Origin: Treponema sp. UBA4267
GTDB lineage: Bacteria > Spirochaetota > Spirochaetia > Treponematales > Treponemataceae
Reading direction: 5' to 3'
NCBI GenBank assembly: GCA_002395155.1
Contig: DGWD01000045.1
Coordinates: 1 to 64,000 of the forward strand
DNA: 64,000 nt
Under the pieces are notes generated by a model, which ran no database searches, was not told the DNA's origin, and was given only the letters and a program-made list of their open reading frames with translations. This document shows positions 42,464-50,565 of the stretch, piece after piece; position 1 is the first letter of the stretch; every line of letters begins with the position of its first letter. The translations under genes and the position numbers were made by a program.

Positions 42464-42492
42464 TTGACAATTGCATTTATGTAAATTAATCT
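42464..42492 (+). promoter_or_regulatory. Promoter of the GH130 gene
   Basis: TTGACA and TAATCT with a 17-nt spacer. A better -10 match, TATAAT at 42498-42503, has no matching -35; either may be used. Confidence 0.45.
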
Positions 42493-42527
42493 AGAGGTAT
42501 AATTCAGATAATCAGGAGATTAATTCT

Positions 42528-43574
42528 ATGTCAAAGATCATCAGTGGTGGTAATTTACCAAATATTCCATGGCAGGACAAACCAGCAGATTGCTGGCTTC
42601 CAATCTGGCGCTATGACGCAAATCCAGTAATTGGACGCAATCCATTCCCAGGTATGGGCCGTATTTATAACTCTGCAGTAATTCCATGGCAGGGAAAATT
42701 CAAGGGTGTTTTCCGTTCAGAAGACACTTCTGCTCGTCCATTCCTCTATATTGGCGATTCAGATGATGGTATCCACTGGGATTTCCAGCGTGAAAAGATT
42801 CATATGCACGATCCAGATGGAACTCCACATGATCCATTCTATGCTTATGACCCACGTTGTGTAAAAGTTGACGATACATACTATATCCTCTGGTGTGGAG
42901 ATTTTGACGGTGCTTCTATTGGTGTTGCAACTACAAAAGATTTCAAAGATTTTACTCGTCTTGAAAATCCTTTCCTCCCATTCAACCGCAATGCTGTACT
43001 CTTCCCTAAAAAGATTGATGGAAAGTTCGTAATGCTTTCTCGTCCATCAGATTCAGGCCACACACCATTTGGTGATATTCTTCTTTCACAGTCTCCAGAT
43101 ATGAAATACTGGGGAGAACACAGACTTGTTATGCAGAAAGGCGGACAGGGCTGGTGGCAGGGAGTTAAGATCGGATGTGGTCCTGCTCCAATCGAAATTG
43201 AATTCGAAAATCCAGAAGGAAAGAAAGAACAGGGCTGGCTCATGTTCTACCACGGTGTAGCAACAACTTGTAATGGATTTGTATATTCATTCTCAGCAGC
43301 AATCCTCGATCACGACAAACCTTCTATCGTAAAATACCGCTGTGGTGATTACATGCTCACTCCAGAACAGCCATATGAAACAACAGGTTTCGTAGATAAC
43401 GTTTGTTTCCCAGTTGCAGCTTTGACTGACGAAAAAGACGGAAAAATTGCAATCTACTATGGATGTGCAGATACAGTAGTAGGACTTTGTTTCACAACAG
43501 TAGACGAATGTGTTAAGTTCATCTTAGCTCACAATGAATTAGGCTACTGGGACAAGGACGAAGGTAGATTCTAG
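42528..43574 (+). CDS. GH130 family phosphorylase, probably beta-1,4-mannooligosaccharide phosphorylase
   Basis: GH130 enzymes cleave beta-mannosides with phosphate, giving mannose 1-phosphate. The 348-residue propeller shows NPVIGRNPFPGMGRIYNSAV, FYAYDPRCVKVDD (region of the catalytic Asp), FDGASIGVATTKDF and GGQGWWQGVKIGCGPAPIE, and HGV near residue 238, all of GH130 type. No signal peptide, cytoplasmic. I favour the mannooligosaccharide phosphorylase group over mannosylglucose phosphorylase from the neighbouring esterases and alpha-galactosidase; the exact substrate is inferred. CAGGAG before the ATG is a good ribosome binding site. Confidence 0.86.
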   Translation: MSKIISGGNLPNIPWQDKPADCWLPIWRYDANPVIGRNPFPGMGRIYNSAVIPWQGKFKGVFRSEDTSARPFLYIGDSDDGIHWDFQREKIHMHDPDGTPHDPFYAYDPRCVKVDDTYYILWCGDFDGASIGVATTKDFKDFTRLENPFLPFNRNAVLFPKKIDGKFVMLSRPSDSGHTPFGDILLSQSPDMKYWGEHRLVMQKGGQGWWQGVKIGCGPAPIEIEFENPEGKKEQGWLMFYHGVATTCNGFVYSFSAAILDHDKPSIVKYRCGDYMLTPEQPYETTGFVDNVCFPVAALTDEKDGKIAIYYGCADTVVGLCFTTVDECVKFILAHNELGYWDKDEGRF

Positions 43575-43603
43575 GTTATAGGTTTTAGGTGCTAGGTGTC
43601 AGG
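43571..43603. repeat. AGGTTTTAGGT-type interspersed repeat
   Basis: Reverse-strand relative of the element at 36422-36457 (AGGTTATAGGTTTTAGGTGCTAGGT), placed directly at the GH130 stop codon. Confidence 0.6.
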
Positions 43604-43663
43604 AGTTTAAAGATAAAGCTTTGATGCCTGGTATTGAAACCTGAGTTTTAGACGATATTTTTT

Positions 43664-43700
43664 AAGGACTGATTACTTTTTTAAGTATCAGTCCTTTTTT
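43664..43700. terminator. Bidirectional terminator between GH130 and CYTH genes
   Basis: AAGGACTGATTAC pairs with a near-perfect complement and is followed by T6 on the plus strand. It overlaps the last codons of the CYTH gene, so the 3' end of that gene is part of the stem. Confidence 0.75.
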
Positions 43701-44304
43701 GTTTTTCTTGAATAATTTCTACCCAGGAACGGATATCTCTTTTTTCGGGATTCAGGCCTAACTGTTTTACAAGGTCATTCAGCCCCTGCTTAATTTTATC
43801 AGCATCTCCATCATCCTGGGTTACTTCAATTTCTACGTAAGGAAGACCATTTACCTCTTCTACTTCCACATGAAATTCAACTCCAGGTAAAACAGAAGAA
43901 TTGCAATATGCTCCACAAGATTTTTTGACTTTTTCAAACCATTTGTGATAGCCTGCTTCGACAAAAAACTCCCGAAGAACCTCTGGAGCCTCAACAAAAG
44001 TTTCATCTTCCTTATTAAGCTCTATTCCGTTTTGGTAAACCTTGTGCTTAATTGTAAAAAAAGCCTTAGACTGACCATCAAACTCTTCACTTCTTATACG
44101 AATAACCTGAGCTTCATTATTAGCCTTCCGCTTTTCCTTGCTGTCATACCTTGACCAATACTCATCTTTTTTTATGATGATGGAAGGCATGGCTTTTAAA
44201 ATGGTCAATCCAGAAATCTCTTCACTTTTTTTAAAAAGAAGATCGTAGAGCCTCTGGTATTCTTTATCTGATAAAGGAACTTTAACTTCTATTTCTCTTC
44301 CCAT
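43681..44304 (-). CDS. CYTH domain protein (triphosphate tunnel family)
   Basis: The protein begins with GREIEVKVPL, the ExExK signature of the CYTH superfamily, which includes class IV adenylate cyclases, thiamine triphosphatases and inorganic triphosphatases. Alternating charged strands follow (VIRIRSEEF, FFTIKHKVYQNG, EFHVEVEEVNGLPYVEIEV), as expected for the tunnel barrel. The 207-residue length is that of the simple form without a CHAD domain. The activity cannot be decided. It starts 4 bp after the thioesterase gene ends and is co-transcribed with it. Confidence 0.83.
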   Translation of the reverse strand: MGREIEVKVPLSDKEYQRLYDLLFKKSEEISGLTILKAMPSIIIKKDEYWSRYDSKEKRKANNEAQVIRIRSEEFDGQSKAFFTIKHKVYQNGIELNKEDETFVEAPEVLREFFVEAGYHKWFEKVKKSCGAYCNSSVLPGVEFHVEVEEVNGLPYVEIEVTQDDGDADKIKQGLNDLVKQLGLNPEKRDIRSWVEIIQEKQKRTDT

Positions 44305-44308
44305 GAGT

Positions 44309-44722
44309 TTATTTCTCTTCTTTCAGATATTCCTTAAAGCTTGCATACATTTCAGGATAACGTTTTTCAAGCATAACAGGACGGCCTTCAGAATCAAGGA
44401 AGCAGTGAGAGCTGGTTCCGGTGAATACAACGTCATCCTCATGCTTAAAAACATAACCAAAAGTAAGCTTAAAAGCAGAAAGTTTTTCTATATAAATTTC
44501 AATCGAAATAACATCAGGAAATTTTGTAGTCTTTTTGTAATTTGCAGTAAGACTAATTACAGGAGATCCAATTCCTTCGGCCTCAAGTTTTTCAAAGCCC
44601 CAACCAATCTGCTCCAGAAAGTAAATACGAGCCTCTTCCATAAAACGGATATAATTTGAGTGATGTGTAATCCCCATTTTGTCTGTTTCATAATAATTTA
44701 TTCTATGTGTATATGGTTTCAT
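44309..44722 (-). CDS. Acyl-CoA thioesterase of 4-hydroxybenzoyl-CoA/YbgC type
   Basis: A single hot-dog domain of 137 residues. INYYETDKMGITHHSNYIRFMEEAR contains the catalytic Asp14 and the family signature. It probably releases acyl groups from CoA, as housekeeping or in envelope lipid metabolism. No ribosome binding site is evident. The upstream side faces the palindromic repeat array, about 70 bp away. Confidence 0.88.
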   Translation of the reverse strand: MKPYTHRINYYETDKMGITHHSNYIRFMEEARIYFLEQIGWGFEKLEAEGIGSPVISLTANYKKTTKFPDVISIEIYIEKLSAFKLTFGYVFKHEDDVVFTGTSSHCFLDSEGRPVMLEKRYPEMYASFKEYLKEEK

Positions 44723-44794
44723 ATTCAGTATTGTGGTGAATTAAACCACTTTTTTCAAGGTGATGATGTAAAGTTCCTTAAACCAAAGCACAGT

Positions 44795-45180
44795 GCAATT
44801 CCCCTTACGTCCAGCCCGCAATCTCACCGGAACACATTCACGGAAGCAGCTTTCCATATTTTTCAAGGCCTTTAATTAGAAAGCTGCGTGAGTGAATTGG
44901 AACGGGAGATTGCATCTGGACGCTGCCGAGCATTTTTTCGAAGAAAAAAGCGCAATGCAATTCCTCTTACGTCCAGCCCGCAATCTCACTGGGACACATT
45001 CACGGAAGCAGCTTTCCATATTTTTCAAGGCCTTTAATTAGAAAGCTGCGTGAGTGAATTGGAACGGGAGATTGCATCTGGACGCTGCCGAGCATTTTTT
45101 CGAAGAAAAAAGCGCAATGCAATTCCTCTTACGTCCAGCCCGCAATCTCACCGGAACACATTCACGGAAGCAGCTTTCTA
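44795..45180. repeat. Tandem array of 162-bp palindromic units (2.4 copies)
   Basis: Two full units (44795-44956 and 44957-45118) and a 62-bp partial third (45119-45180) differ at only a few bases. Each unit holds a long imperfect inverted repeat: left arm 44808-44854, loop of 24 nt, right arm 44879-44922, pairing over about 40 of 45 positions (both ends CGTCCAG/CTGGACG, inner ends CAGCTTTC/GAAAGCTG), and a smaller hairpin GCATTTTTTC-GAA-GAAAAAAGC. The last unit stops at the end of the left arm. It explains most of the 559-bp gene gap between the thioesterase and alpha-galactosidase genes. Short ORFs within it are not believable genes. Confidence 0.9.
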
Positions 45181-45281
45181 ATTGTGTGGTAGAGGAAATT
45201 AAAACATACAATACCCAAATATTTTCATTCATTTCTTTATATCCAAATATGTTATAATTTATATACTGGAGGATTTTAAAA

Positions 45282-47480
45282 ATGATTAAATTTAACAAAG
45301 AGACCCAGACATTCCGCCTGGATACTCTGAATTCAACATACTGCATTACAGTTGCAAAAAAAGGCTATCTTGGACATTCTTACTACGGTAAAAAAATTGC
45401 CGACGATGATATCTCATATCTTATGAGACAGTCAGAATATTTTATGAGTGATGGAGAAGTTTTCCGCGAAAAACACACACTCCTGGATTTTTTGCCACAG
45501 GAACTCCCAACCGACGGCATGGGTGATTTCCGCGAATCCGCACTTGCAATTACAAACTCAAACGGAAACAATGGTGTTGAGCTTAAATATAAATCTTACA
45601 AAATTTGCGATGGAGCACAAACTCTTCCAGGACTCCCATCTGTATTTGGAAAAAATGGACAAAGCCTGGAAATTACTACCGAAGACCCAGTTCTTGGCAT
45701 AGAAGTTCATCTTATCTACACCATTTTTGACGACAGCGATGCCATTATCCGTTCAACAAGAATTATTTCAAAGGCAAAAGAGCCCGTTTACATTAAAAAA
45801 GCACTTTCAGCCTCTTTTGATATTGATAACGAAGATTTTGATGTAATCACCCTGCACGGTTCCTGGGCCCGCGAACGCCACATTGACCGTCATCCACTTC
45901 ATCATGGTAAACAAGGGGTCGTATCAATGCGTGGCGAAACAAGTCACCAGGAACACCCATTTATTGCACTTATAGACCATAATACCGACCAGAACAAAGG
46001 CTCTGTATATGCAATGAACTTTATTTATAGTGGAAACTTTGTAGCCGACTGTCAGCTTAATCAGTTTGAATCTATTCGTCTTGTAATGGGAATTAATCCA
46101 GAAAACTTCTGTTGGAAACTCAACCCTGGCGAAACTTTTGATACACCTCAGGCTGTTCTGGTATATTCTGATAAAGGTTTAAACGGAATGAGTCACATTT
46201 TCCACGACCTCTACCGCGAACACTTAATTCGCAGTCCATATAAAAAAGCCATGCGTCCTATCCTCATTAATAACTGGGAAGCAACTTACTTTAATTTTGA
46301 CACAGAAAAACTTTTGGACATTGCCCGCGAAGCTTCTAAAGACGGCATTGAAATGCTTGTAATGGATGATGGATGGTTTGGAAAACGCAATTCAGACAAC
46401 TGTTCTTTAGGAGACTGGGTTGTAAATGAAGAAAAAATTAAGGGTGGACTTAAACACCTGGTAGATGAAGTAAACAAGCTTGGAATGAAATTTGGAATCT
46501 GGTTTGAGCCAGAAATGATTTCTCCAGATTCAGATTTGTTCAGAGCTCATTCAGACTGGGCAATCCAGATTCCAGGCAGAGAACCAGGAATGAGCCGCCA
46601 GCAGTATGTTCTGGATATCACCCGTAAGGAAGCCGAAGATTATGCCTACGAATCTGTAGCAAAAATCCTTCGTTCTGCAAATATTGAATATGTAAAATGG
46701 GATATGAACCGCCAGCTTTCTGATATTGGAAGTTCTAAACTTGCTTCTGACCAGATGGGAGAATACTATCACCGTTATGTACTTGCCCTTTACCGCATGC
46801 AGGAAAGACTTGTTACAGACTTCCCTAAACTGCTTTTGGAAAACTGTTCAGGTGGTGGAGCCCGTTTTGACCCTGGTATGTTCTACTACTCACCACAGAT
46901 CTGGTGTTCCGATGATACAGACGCCATTGAAAGACTTTCCATTCAAGAAGGAACTGCCCTTGTATATCCTCTTTCTACAATGGGAGCACATGTTTCTGTA
47001 TGTCCTAACCATGCCGTTGGAAGAGTTACTCCTTTCAAGACCCGCGGTTACGTTGCCCTTTCAGGAACATTCGGTTATGAACTTGATATTACAAAGCTTT
47101 CTCCAGAGGACCGTAGTTTAATCCCTCATCAGGTTGAACTCTACAAAAAATACAGTGATTTAGTACGTAATGGAGACTACTGGAGAATTGCAAGTTTTAG
47201 CCAGAACCATGAGTATGATTGCTGGATGTCTGTTTCAAAAGATAAAAAAGAAGCTCTTGTAACTTTCGTTCAGGTTCTTAATCACCCAAATTTCAAAACA
47301 CGTTTTATTAAACTGCAAGGCCTGGATCCGGACAAAAAATATACAGTAAGTTTCCCTGACGAAAATCAGGCAGACTTCCCTGAAATTACATTATCTGGTT
47401 CCACAATTATGAATGCAGGTATTGGAATAAGACGAGACTGGGGTGACTTTCAGGCAAAACTAATTCATATCTATAGTTAA
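45282..47480 (+). CDS. GH36 alpha-galactosidase
   Basis: A 732-residue cytoplasmic enzyme that removes alpha-1,6-galactose from galactomannan oligosaccharides, raffinose or melibiose. An N-terminal beta-supersandwich precedes the barrel; MLVMDDGWFGKRN, GIWFEPEMIS, EYVKWDMNRQ (nucleophile Asp474), LLENCSGGGARFD and the acid/base region IWCSDDTDAIERL are all present. This is the long tetrameric type. TATAAT and GGAGG precede the start, so it has its own promoter beyond the repeat array. With GH130 and the esterases it suggests galactomannan use. Confidence 0.94.
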   Translation: MIKFNKETQTFRLDTLNSTYCITVAKKGYLGHSYYGKKIADDDISYLMRQSEYFMSDGEVFREKHTLLDFLPQELPTDGMGDFRESALAITNSNGNNGVELKYKSYKICDGAQTLPGLPSVFGKNGQSLEITTEDPVLGIEVHLIYTIFDDSDAIIRSTRIISKAKEPVYIKKALSASFDIDNEDFDVITLHGSWARERHIDRHPLHHGKQGVVSMRGETSHQEHPFIALIDHNTDQNKGSVYAMNFIYSGNFVADCQLNQFESIRLVMGINPENFCWKLNPGETFDTPQAVLVYSDKGLNGMSHIFHDLYREHLIRSPYKKAMRPILINNWEATYFNFDTEKLLDIAREASKDGIEMLVMDDGWFGKRNSDNCSLGDWVVNEEKIKGGLKHLVDEVNKLGMKFGIWFEPEMISPDSDLFRAHSDWAIQIPGREPGMSRQQYVLDITRKEAEDYAYESVAKILRSANIEYVKWDMNRQLSDIGSSKLASDQMGEYYHRYVLALYRMQERLVTDFPKLLLENCSGGGARFDPGMFYYSPQIWCSDDTDAIERLSIQEGTALVYPLSTMGAHVSVCPNHAVGRVTPFKTRGYVALSGTFGYELDITKLSPEDRSLIPHQVELYKKYSDLVRNGDYWRIASFSQNHEYDCWMSVSKDKKEALVTFVQVLNHPNFKTRFIKLQGLDPDKKYTVSFPDENQADFPEITLSGSTIMNAGIGIRRDWGDFQAKLIHIYS

Positions 47481-47580
47481 TTCCTAAAAATTATGGTATA
47501 ATTGATTTAGGTTTAAAAAAGTCTTTTTAATAAAAAATTATTTAATAATCTTAATTTAAAGGATTGTTTATAAAAGACTT

Positions 47581-48882
47581 ATGGGTATTGAAAAAGAAAT
47601 CCCTGACGAAAAGAGAAAAGAAAAGCAACTCTATATAATGGCAAAATTCATAAGTACTTTAATCACAGTGATTGGAGTACTTATGTCCATTACCTGCTAT
47701 TTTGATAAATTTATTTATCTTTCTGTTTTTTCACTTATATATGCAATTTTTTTTGTTTTTGTATTTATTTATACAGTATTAACCAAAAAACTTATCGTAT
47801 TTTATATTTCAATCATTCTTCTTACCTTTAGTTTTGAAGTATCCTATGTAATTACAGGTGGAGCAGCTGGCTTTTCTCCAATCTGGCTGACCATTGTTCC
47901 TTTGTTTGCAATCTACATTTTTAATATGAAATCTTTTTATATTATCAATGCTCTGATTCTCTCTATTTTAATCATTTTCATGTGGACTCCACTTTCAAAT
48001 CATATTTATGATTATGGAGATATTTTTTTAATACGGTTCCCAATTATTTACGCAATCGAATTTGTTTTTGGAATATTCCTTAAATACCGTATTGAAAATA
48101 CTGAAAAACGTCTTGAAGAACAAAGAAACACCCTGCAAAAAGAAATAGAAAATGCAGCCCTTCTTCAAAAGACCTTCCTGTCCAGAGAAGAAGAATTCTG
48201 GGAACACTGGTCTGTCTGTGCAAAAAGCATTCCTATGGCTGGGGTTACAGGCGATTTAAACTGTGCATATGGAGATAATCACAATTTACTCGGTCTTGGA
48301 ATATTTGATATTTCAGGCCACGGTATTGCTTCCGGTTTACTTACCATGCTCGCCAAAAATATTATTGAATATCAGTTTTATGAAAATGTATATTCAAAGG
48401 GAAAAGAAGAACTTTGGGAAACCATGGATAAAATCAACTCCCGCTTTATAAAAAACAAGGGTGAAGTTTCAAATTATCTTACAGGTATTCTGCTCAAAAT
48501 TACTGATAATAAAATAGAACTGGTAAATGCGGGACATTCTGAACCAATTCTGTATAAAAAATCTTTAAACTCATTTATTTTCTTCGCCCGAGACAGCCGT
48601 GCTATTGGTGTAATTGGCATGAATAATATCCCACCTTTCTACATCTCCCAGTACCTGGAAATGGAAAGTGGTGATGAATTATTCCTTTTTACAGACGGAA
48701 TTACTGAATGCACTAATGATAATGGCGAACAGTTTGGACAGGCAAGACTTATGAAAGCTTTCCAGAATTATATTAGAACTCCAATTGAAGAACAAATTAA
48801 ACTGATTATGGAAGAAGTAAATGGTTTCAGGGGCAAAACAATCACTGATGATATCACCCTTATGATTCTAAAAAGAGACTAA
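47581..48882 (+). CDS. Membrane-bound PP2C-type (SpoIIE/RsbU) phosphatase
   Basis: Six membrane segments occupy about residues 20-165, followed by a coiled linker and a PP2C-like serine phosphatase domain (SIPMAGVTGDLNCAYG, LGIFDISGHGIASGLLTMLAKN, LVNAGHSEPILY, LFLFTDGITECTN, TDDITLMIL). Metal-binding Asp residues are in VTGD, DISGHG, FTDG and TDD. Such proteins dephosphorylate anti-sigma factor antagonists; no partner is adjacent here. The start is uncertain because no ribosome binding site is clear; an ATG 20 codons on is also possible. Confidence 0.87.
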   Translation: MGIEKEIPDEKRKEKQLYIMAKFISTLITVIGVLMSITCYFDKFIYLSVFSLIYAIFFVFVFIYTVLTKKLIVFYISIILLTFSFEVSYVITGGAAGFSPIWLTIVPLFAIYIFNMKSFYIINALILSILIIFMWTPLSNHIYDYGDIFLIRFPIIYAIEFVFGIFLKYRIENTEKRLEEQRNTLQKEIENAALLQKTFLSREEEFWEHWSVCAKSIPMAGVTGDLNCAYGDNHNLLGLGIFDISGHGIASGLLTMLAKNIIEYQFYENVYSKGKEELWETMDKINSRFIKNKGEVSNYLTGILLKITDNKIELVNAGHSEPILYKKSLNSFIFFARDSRAIGVIGMNNIPPFYISQYLEMESGDELFLFTDGITECTNDNGEQFGQARLMKAFQNYIRTPIEEQIKLIMEEVNGFRGKTITDDITLMILKRD

Positions 48883-49484
48883 TCATTTTCCATAACCTGT
48901 TTTATCATTTTATAAGAAAAACCTGCATTCAAAAGTGATGTAATAAGTTTATCTCCATCTTTGCCATTTTTTATAAATTTATTACAGGCTTTTAAACAGA
49001 TTTCCTCTTCATTGTATTCTTCAAAAAACTCATTCACCGCCTTCTGGGCTGTTTCTTTATCTATTCCACGATTCTGTAATTCGGCAATTAATTTTACCCT
49101 GCCTTCATAATGGTTAATTCGTCGGGTATGCAGCCAGGCAATAGCATATCTCTGGTCACTAAGATAATTCTTGCTTTCTAAAAAAGTCAGAGCTTTATCA
49201 ATATATTTTTTATCATATTTTTTTTGAAGAAGTTTTCTTGTTAGGCCAAAACGGCTTTGCTCGGCCCTTGCAAGGTATTCAACAGCCTTAAGTTCTACCA
49301 CCGCAGTAAAACCTGCATCCAATAATTCATTTGTTTCATCTTCATTCATTTCAACTTCCGGTTGAATTGAATCAAAATCTAGAGAAATTAAATATTCAGG
49401 ACGGATAAAAAAAGCTGCACCTTCCTGGGGAACAATTTTATACATACCCGAATAGGAAGTTGGAGCTATTGAATGAATTACCAT
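48879..49484 (-). CDS. recX: Regulatory protein RecX
   Basis: RecX binds RecA filaments and limits their activity. The 202-residue form shows the three-helix repeats of the family: YLARAEQSRFGLTRKLLQKKY, ALTFLESKNYLSDQRYAIAWLHTR and a third with ELQNRGIDKETAQKAV. The first 60 residues carry an unusual beta-like N-terminal region (VPQEGAAFFIRPEYL). I choose the ATG at 49484 because an upstream ATG lies across the rpsI terminator; a start at MYKIVPQ 13 codons later is also possible. The stop overlaps the end of the phosphatase gene by 4 bp. Confidence 0.85.
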   Translation of the reverse strand: MVIHSIAPTSYSGMYKIVPQEGAAFFIRPEYLISLDFDSIQPEVEMNEDETNELLDAGFTAVVELKAVEYLARAEQSRFGLTRKLLQKKYDKKYIDKALTFLESKNYLSDQRYAIAWLHTRRINHYEGRVKLIAELQNRGIDKETAQKAVNEFFEEYNEEEICLKACNKFIKNGKDGDKLITSLLNAGFSYKMIKQVMEND

Positions 49485-49521
49485 AATTACAAATATAATA
49501 TGAATTAAATTTTTTTTAAAA

Positions 49522-49551
49522 CAAAAAAAAGACTGCCCAAATTGGACAGCC
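49522..49551 (-). terminator. rpsI terminator
   Basis: On the minus strand a stem formed by GGCTGTCC and GGGCAGTC (two GU pairs) is followed by a run of eight or more T, 24 bp after the rpsI stop. Confidence 0.8.
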
Positions 49552-49574
49552 TTTTGTATAACCAAATCTGAAAA

Positions 49575-49967
49575 CTAACGTTTAGAGAACTGGAATCTTC
49601 TACGAGCACCTTTCTGACCGTACTTCTTACGTTCAACCATACGTGAATCACGTGTGAGGTATCCGTTAGATTTAAGAGATGTGCGAGCATCTGGATCAAT
49701 CTGAACTAATGCACGAGAAATACCATGCAAACAAGCAGCAGCCTGACCGTTCATACCACCACCAGTTACATTGATAAGGATATCATATTTGTTACCCATA
49801 GATGTAACTAATAAAGGCTGCTGAACAACCTGAATCTGTTCTTCTGTTACAAAGTAATCTTTTACGTCTTTACCGTTTACAACGATTTTACCTGAGCCAT
49901 CGCGAACGAATACGCGAGCTACAGCAGTCTTTCTTCTTCCTGTTCCAATAGCAATATTCTTTACCAT
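49575..49967 (-). CDS. rpsI: 30S ribosomal protein S9
   Basis: A 130-residue S9 protein: AIGTGRRKTAVARVFVRDG at the start, VTGGGMNGQAAACLHGISRAL and the basic C-terminus KYGQKGARRRFQFSKR that reaches the P-site tRNA. It lies 17 bp after rplM, the universal L13-S9 pair, with a GGGAG ribosome binding site. Confidence 0.97.
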   Translation of the reverse strand: MVKNIAIGTGRRKTAVARVFVRDGSGKIVVNGKDVKDYFVTEEQIQVVQQPLLVTSMGNKYDILINVTGGGMNGQAAACLHGISRALVQIDPDARTSLKSNGYLTRDSRMVERKKYGQKGARRRFQFSKR

Positions 49968-49984
49968 TTCTTAACTCCCGTAAA

Positions 49985-50413
49985 TTAAAGTTCAACTGGC
50001 TGTGGGTTCTGAGCAGCATGTGGATGTTCAGCACCAGCGTAAATCTTTACACATTCCATCATCTTGCGACCAAGACGTCCATGTGGAAGCATACCAGCTA
50101 CAGCAATTTCCATTGGCTGTGTTGGGTGTTTTTCCAACAATTTTTCATATGTGTGAGCACGAAGTCCACCAACGAATCCTGTGTGATGATAATAAATCTT
50201 CTTCTGTTCTTTTCCACCAGTAACAGCAGCTTTATCTGCATTGATGATTACAACAAAATCACCCATCAACTGGTTCTTTGTATATGTTGCCTTATTCTTT
50301 CCGCGAGCAATTGCAGCAGCTTTAGCAGCAACACGTCCTAATGGTTTTCCGGCTGCATCAATAACGTACCATTTGCGAGCCTGTTCGTGTTCTTTAACGA
50401 AAATAGTTTCCAT
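49985..50413 (-). CDS. rplM: 50S ribosomal protein L13
   Basis: A 142-residue L13 protein with WYVIDAAGKPLGRVAAKAA, GDFVVIINADK, YYHHTGFVGGLR and MLPHGRLGRKMM. It is the first gene of the rplM-rpsI operon and has a leader of about 105 nt with an inverted repeat. Confidence 0.97.
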   Translation of the reverse strand: METIFVKEHEQARKWYVIDAAGKPLGRVAAKAAAIARGKNKATYTKNQLMGDFVVIINADKAAVTGGKEQKKIYYHHTGFVGGLRAHTYEKLLEKHPTQPMEIAVAGMLPHGRLGRKMMECVKIYAGAEHPHAAQNPQPVEL

Positions 50414-50483
50414 GATATACCTTACTAAAAATAAAAGTTTATCTGTGATTTCTAAATCTTTGCATCTGATTCGGATATCACCA

Positions 50484-50512
50484 AGGATTTTAGATGAGCA
50501 GTCAAAAATCCT
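50484..50512 (-). promoter_or_regulatory. Hairpin in the rplM leader
   Basis: AGGATTTT and AAAATCCT form a perfect 8-bp stem with a 13-nt loop in the leader, about 70-100 nt before the rplM ATG. Autoregulatory L13 leaders are known in other bacteria; whether this is one is unknown. Confidence 0.4.
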
Positions 50513-50526
50513 CTAACGGGTAAATA

Positions 50527-50556
50527 ATAATATCAAATTTGCTAATCCTTAGTCAA
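50527..50556 (-). promoter_or_regulatory. rplM-rpsI promoter
   Basis: TTGACT and TATTAT on the minus strand, 18-nt spacer. The -35 box starts 10 bp from the end of the preceding lipoprotein gene. Confidence 0.55.
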
Positions 50557-50565
50557 TAATATATT

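Noticed and set aside
44795..45180. Integron attC array, because the units are tandem and palindromic and treponemes can carry integrons
   Set aside because: The expected core sites (RYYYAAC and GTTRRRY) are not found at the unit ends, units contain no cassette gene and no integrase is nearby.
44795..45180. CRISPR array
   Set aside because: Repeat units are directly adjacent and nearly identical over their whole length, with no variable spacers and no cas genes.
45038..45346. 102-residue reading frame on the minus strand through the repeats
   Set aside because: It arises from the repeat units, has repeated peptide pieces with the 162-bp period and no ribosome binding site; treated as non-coding.
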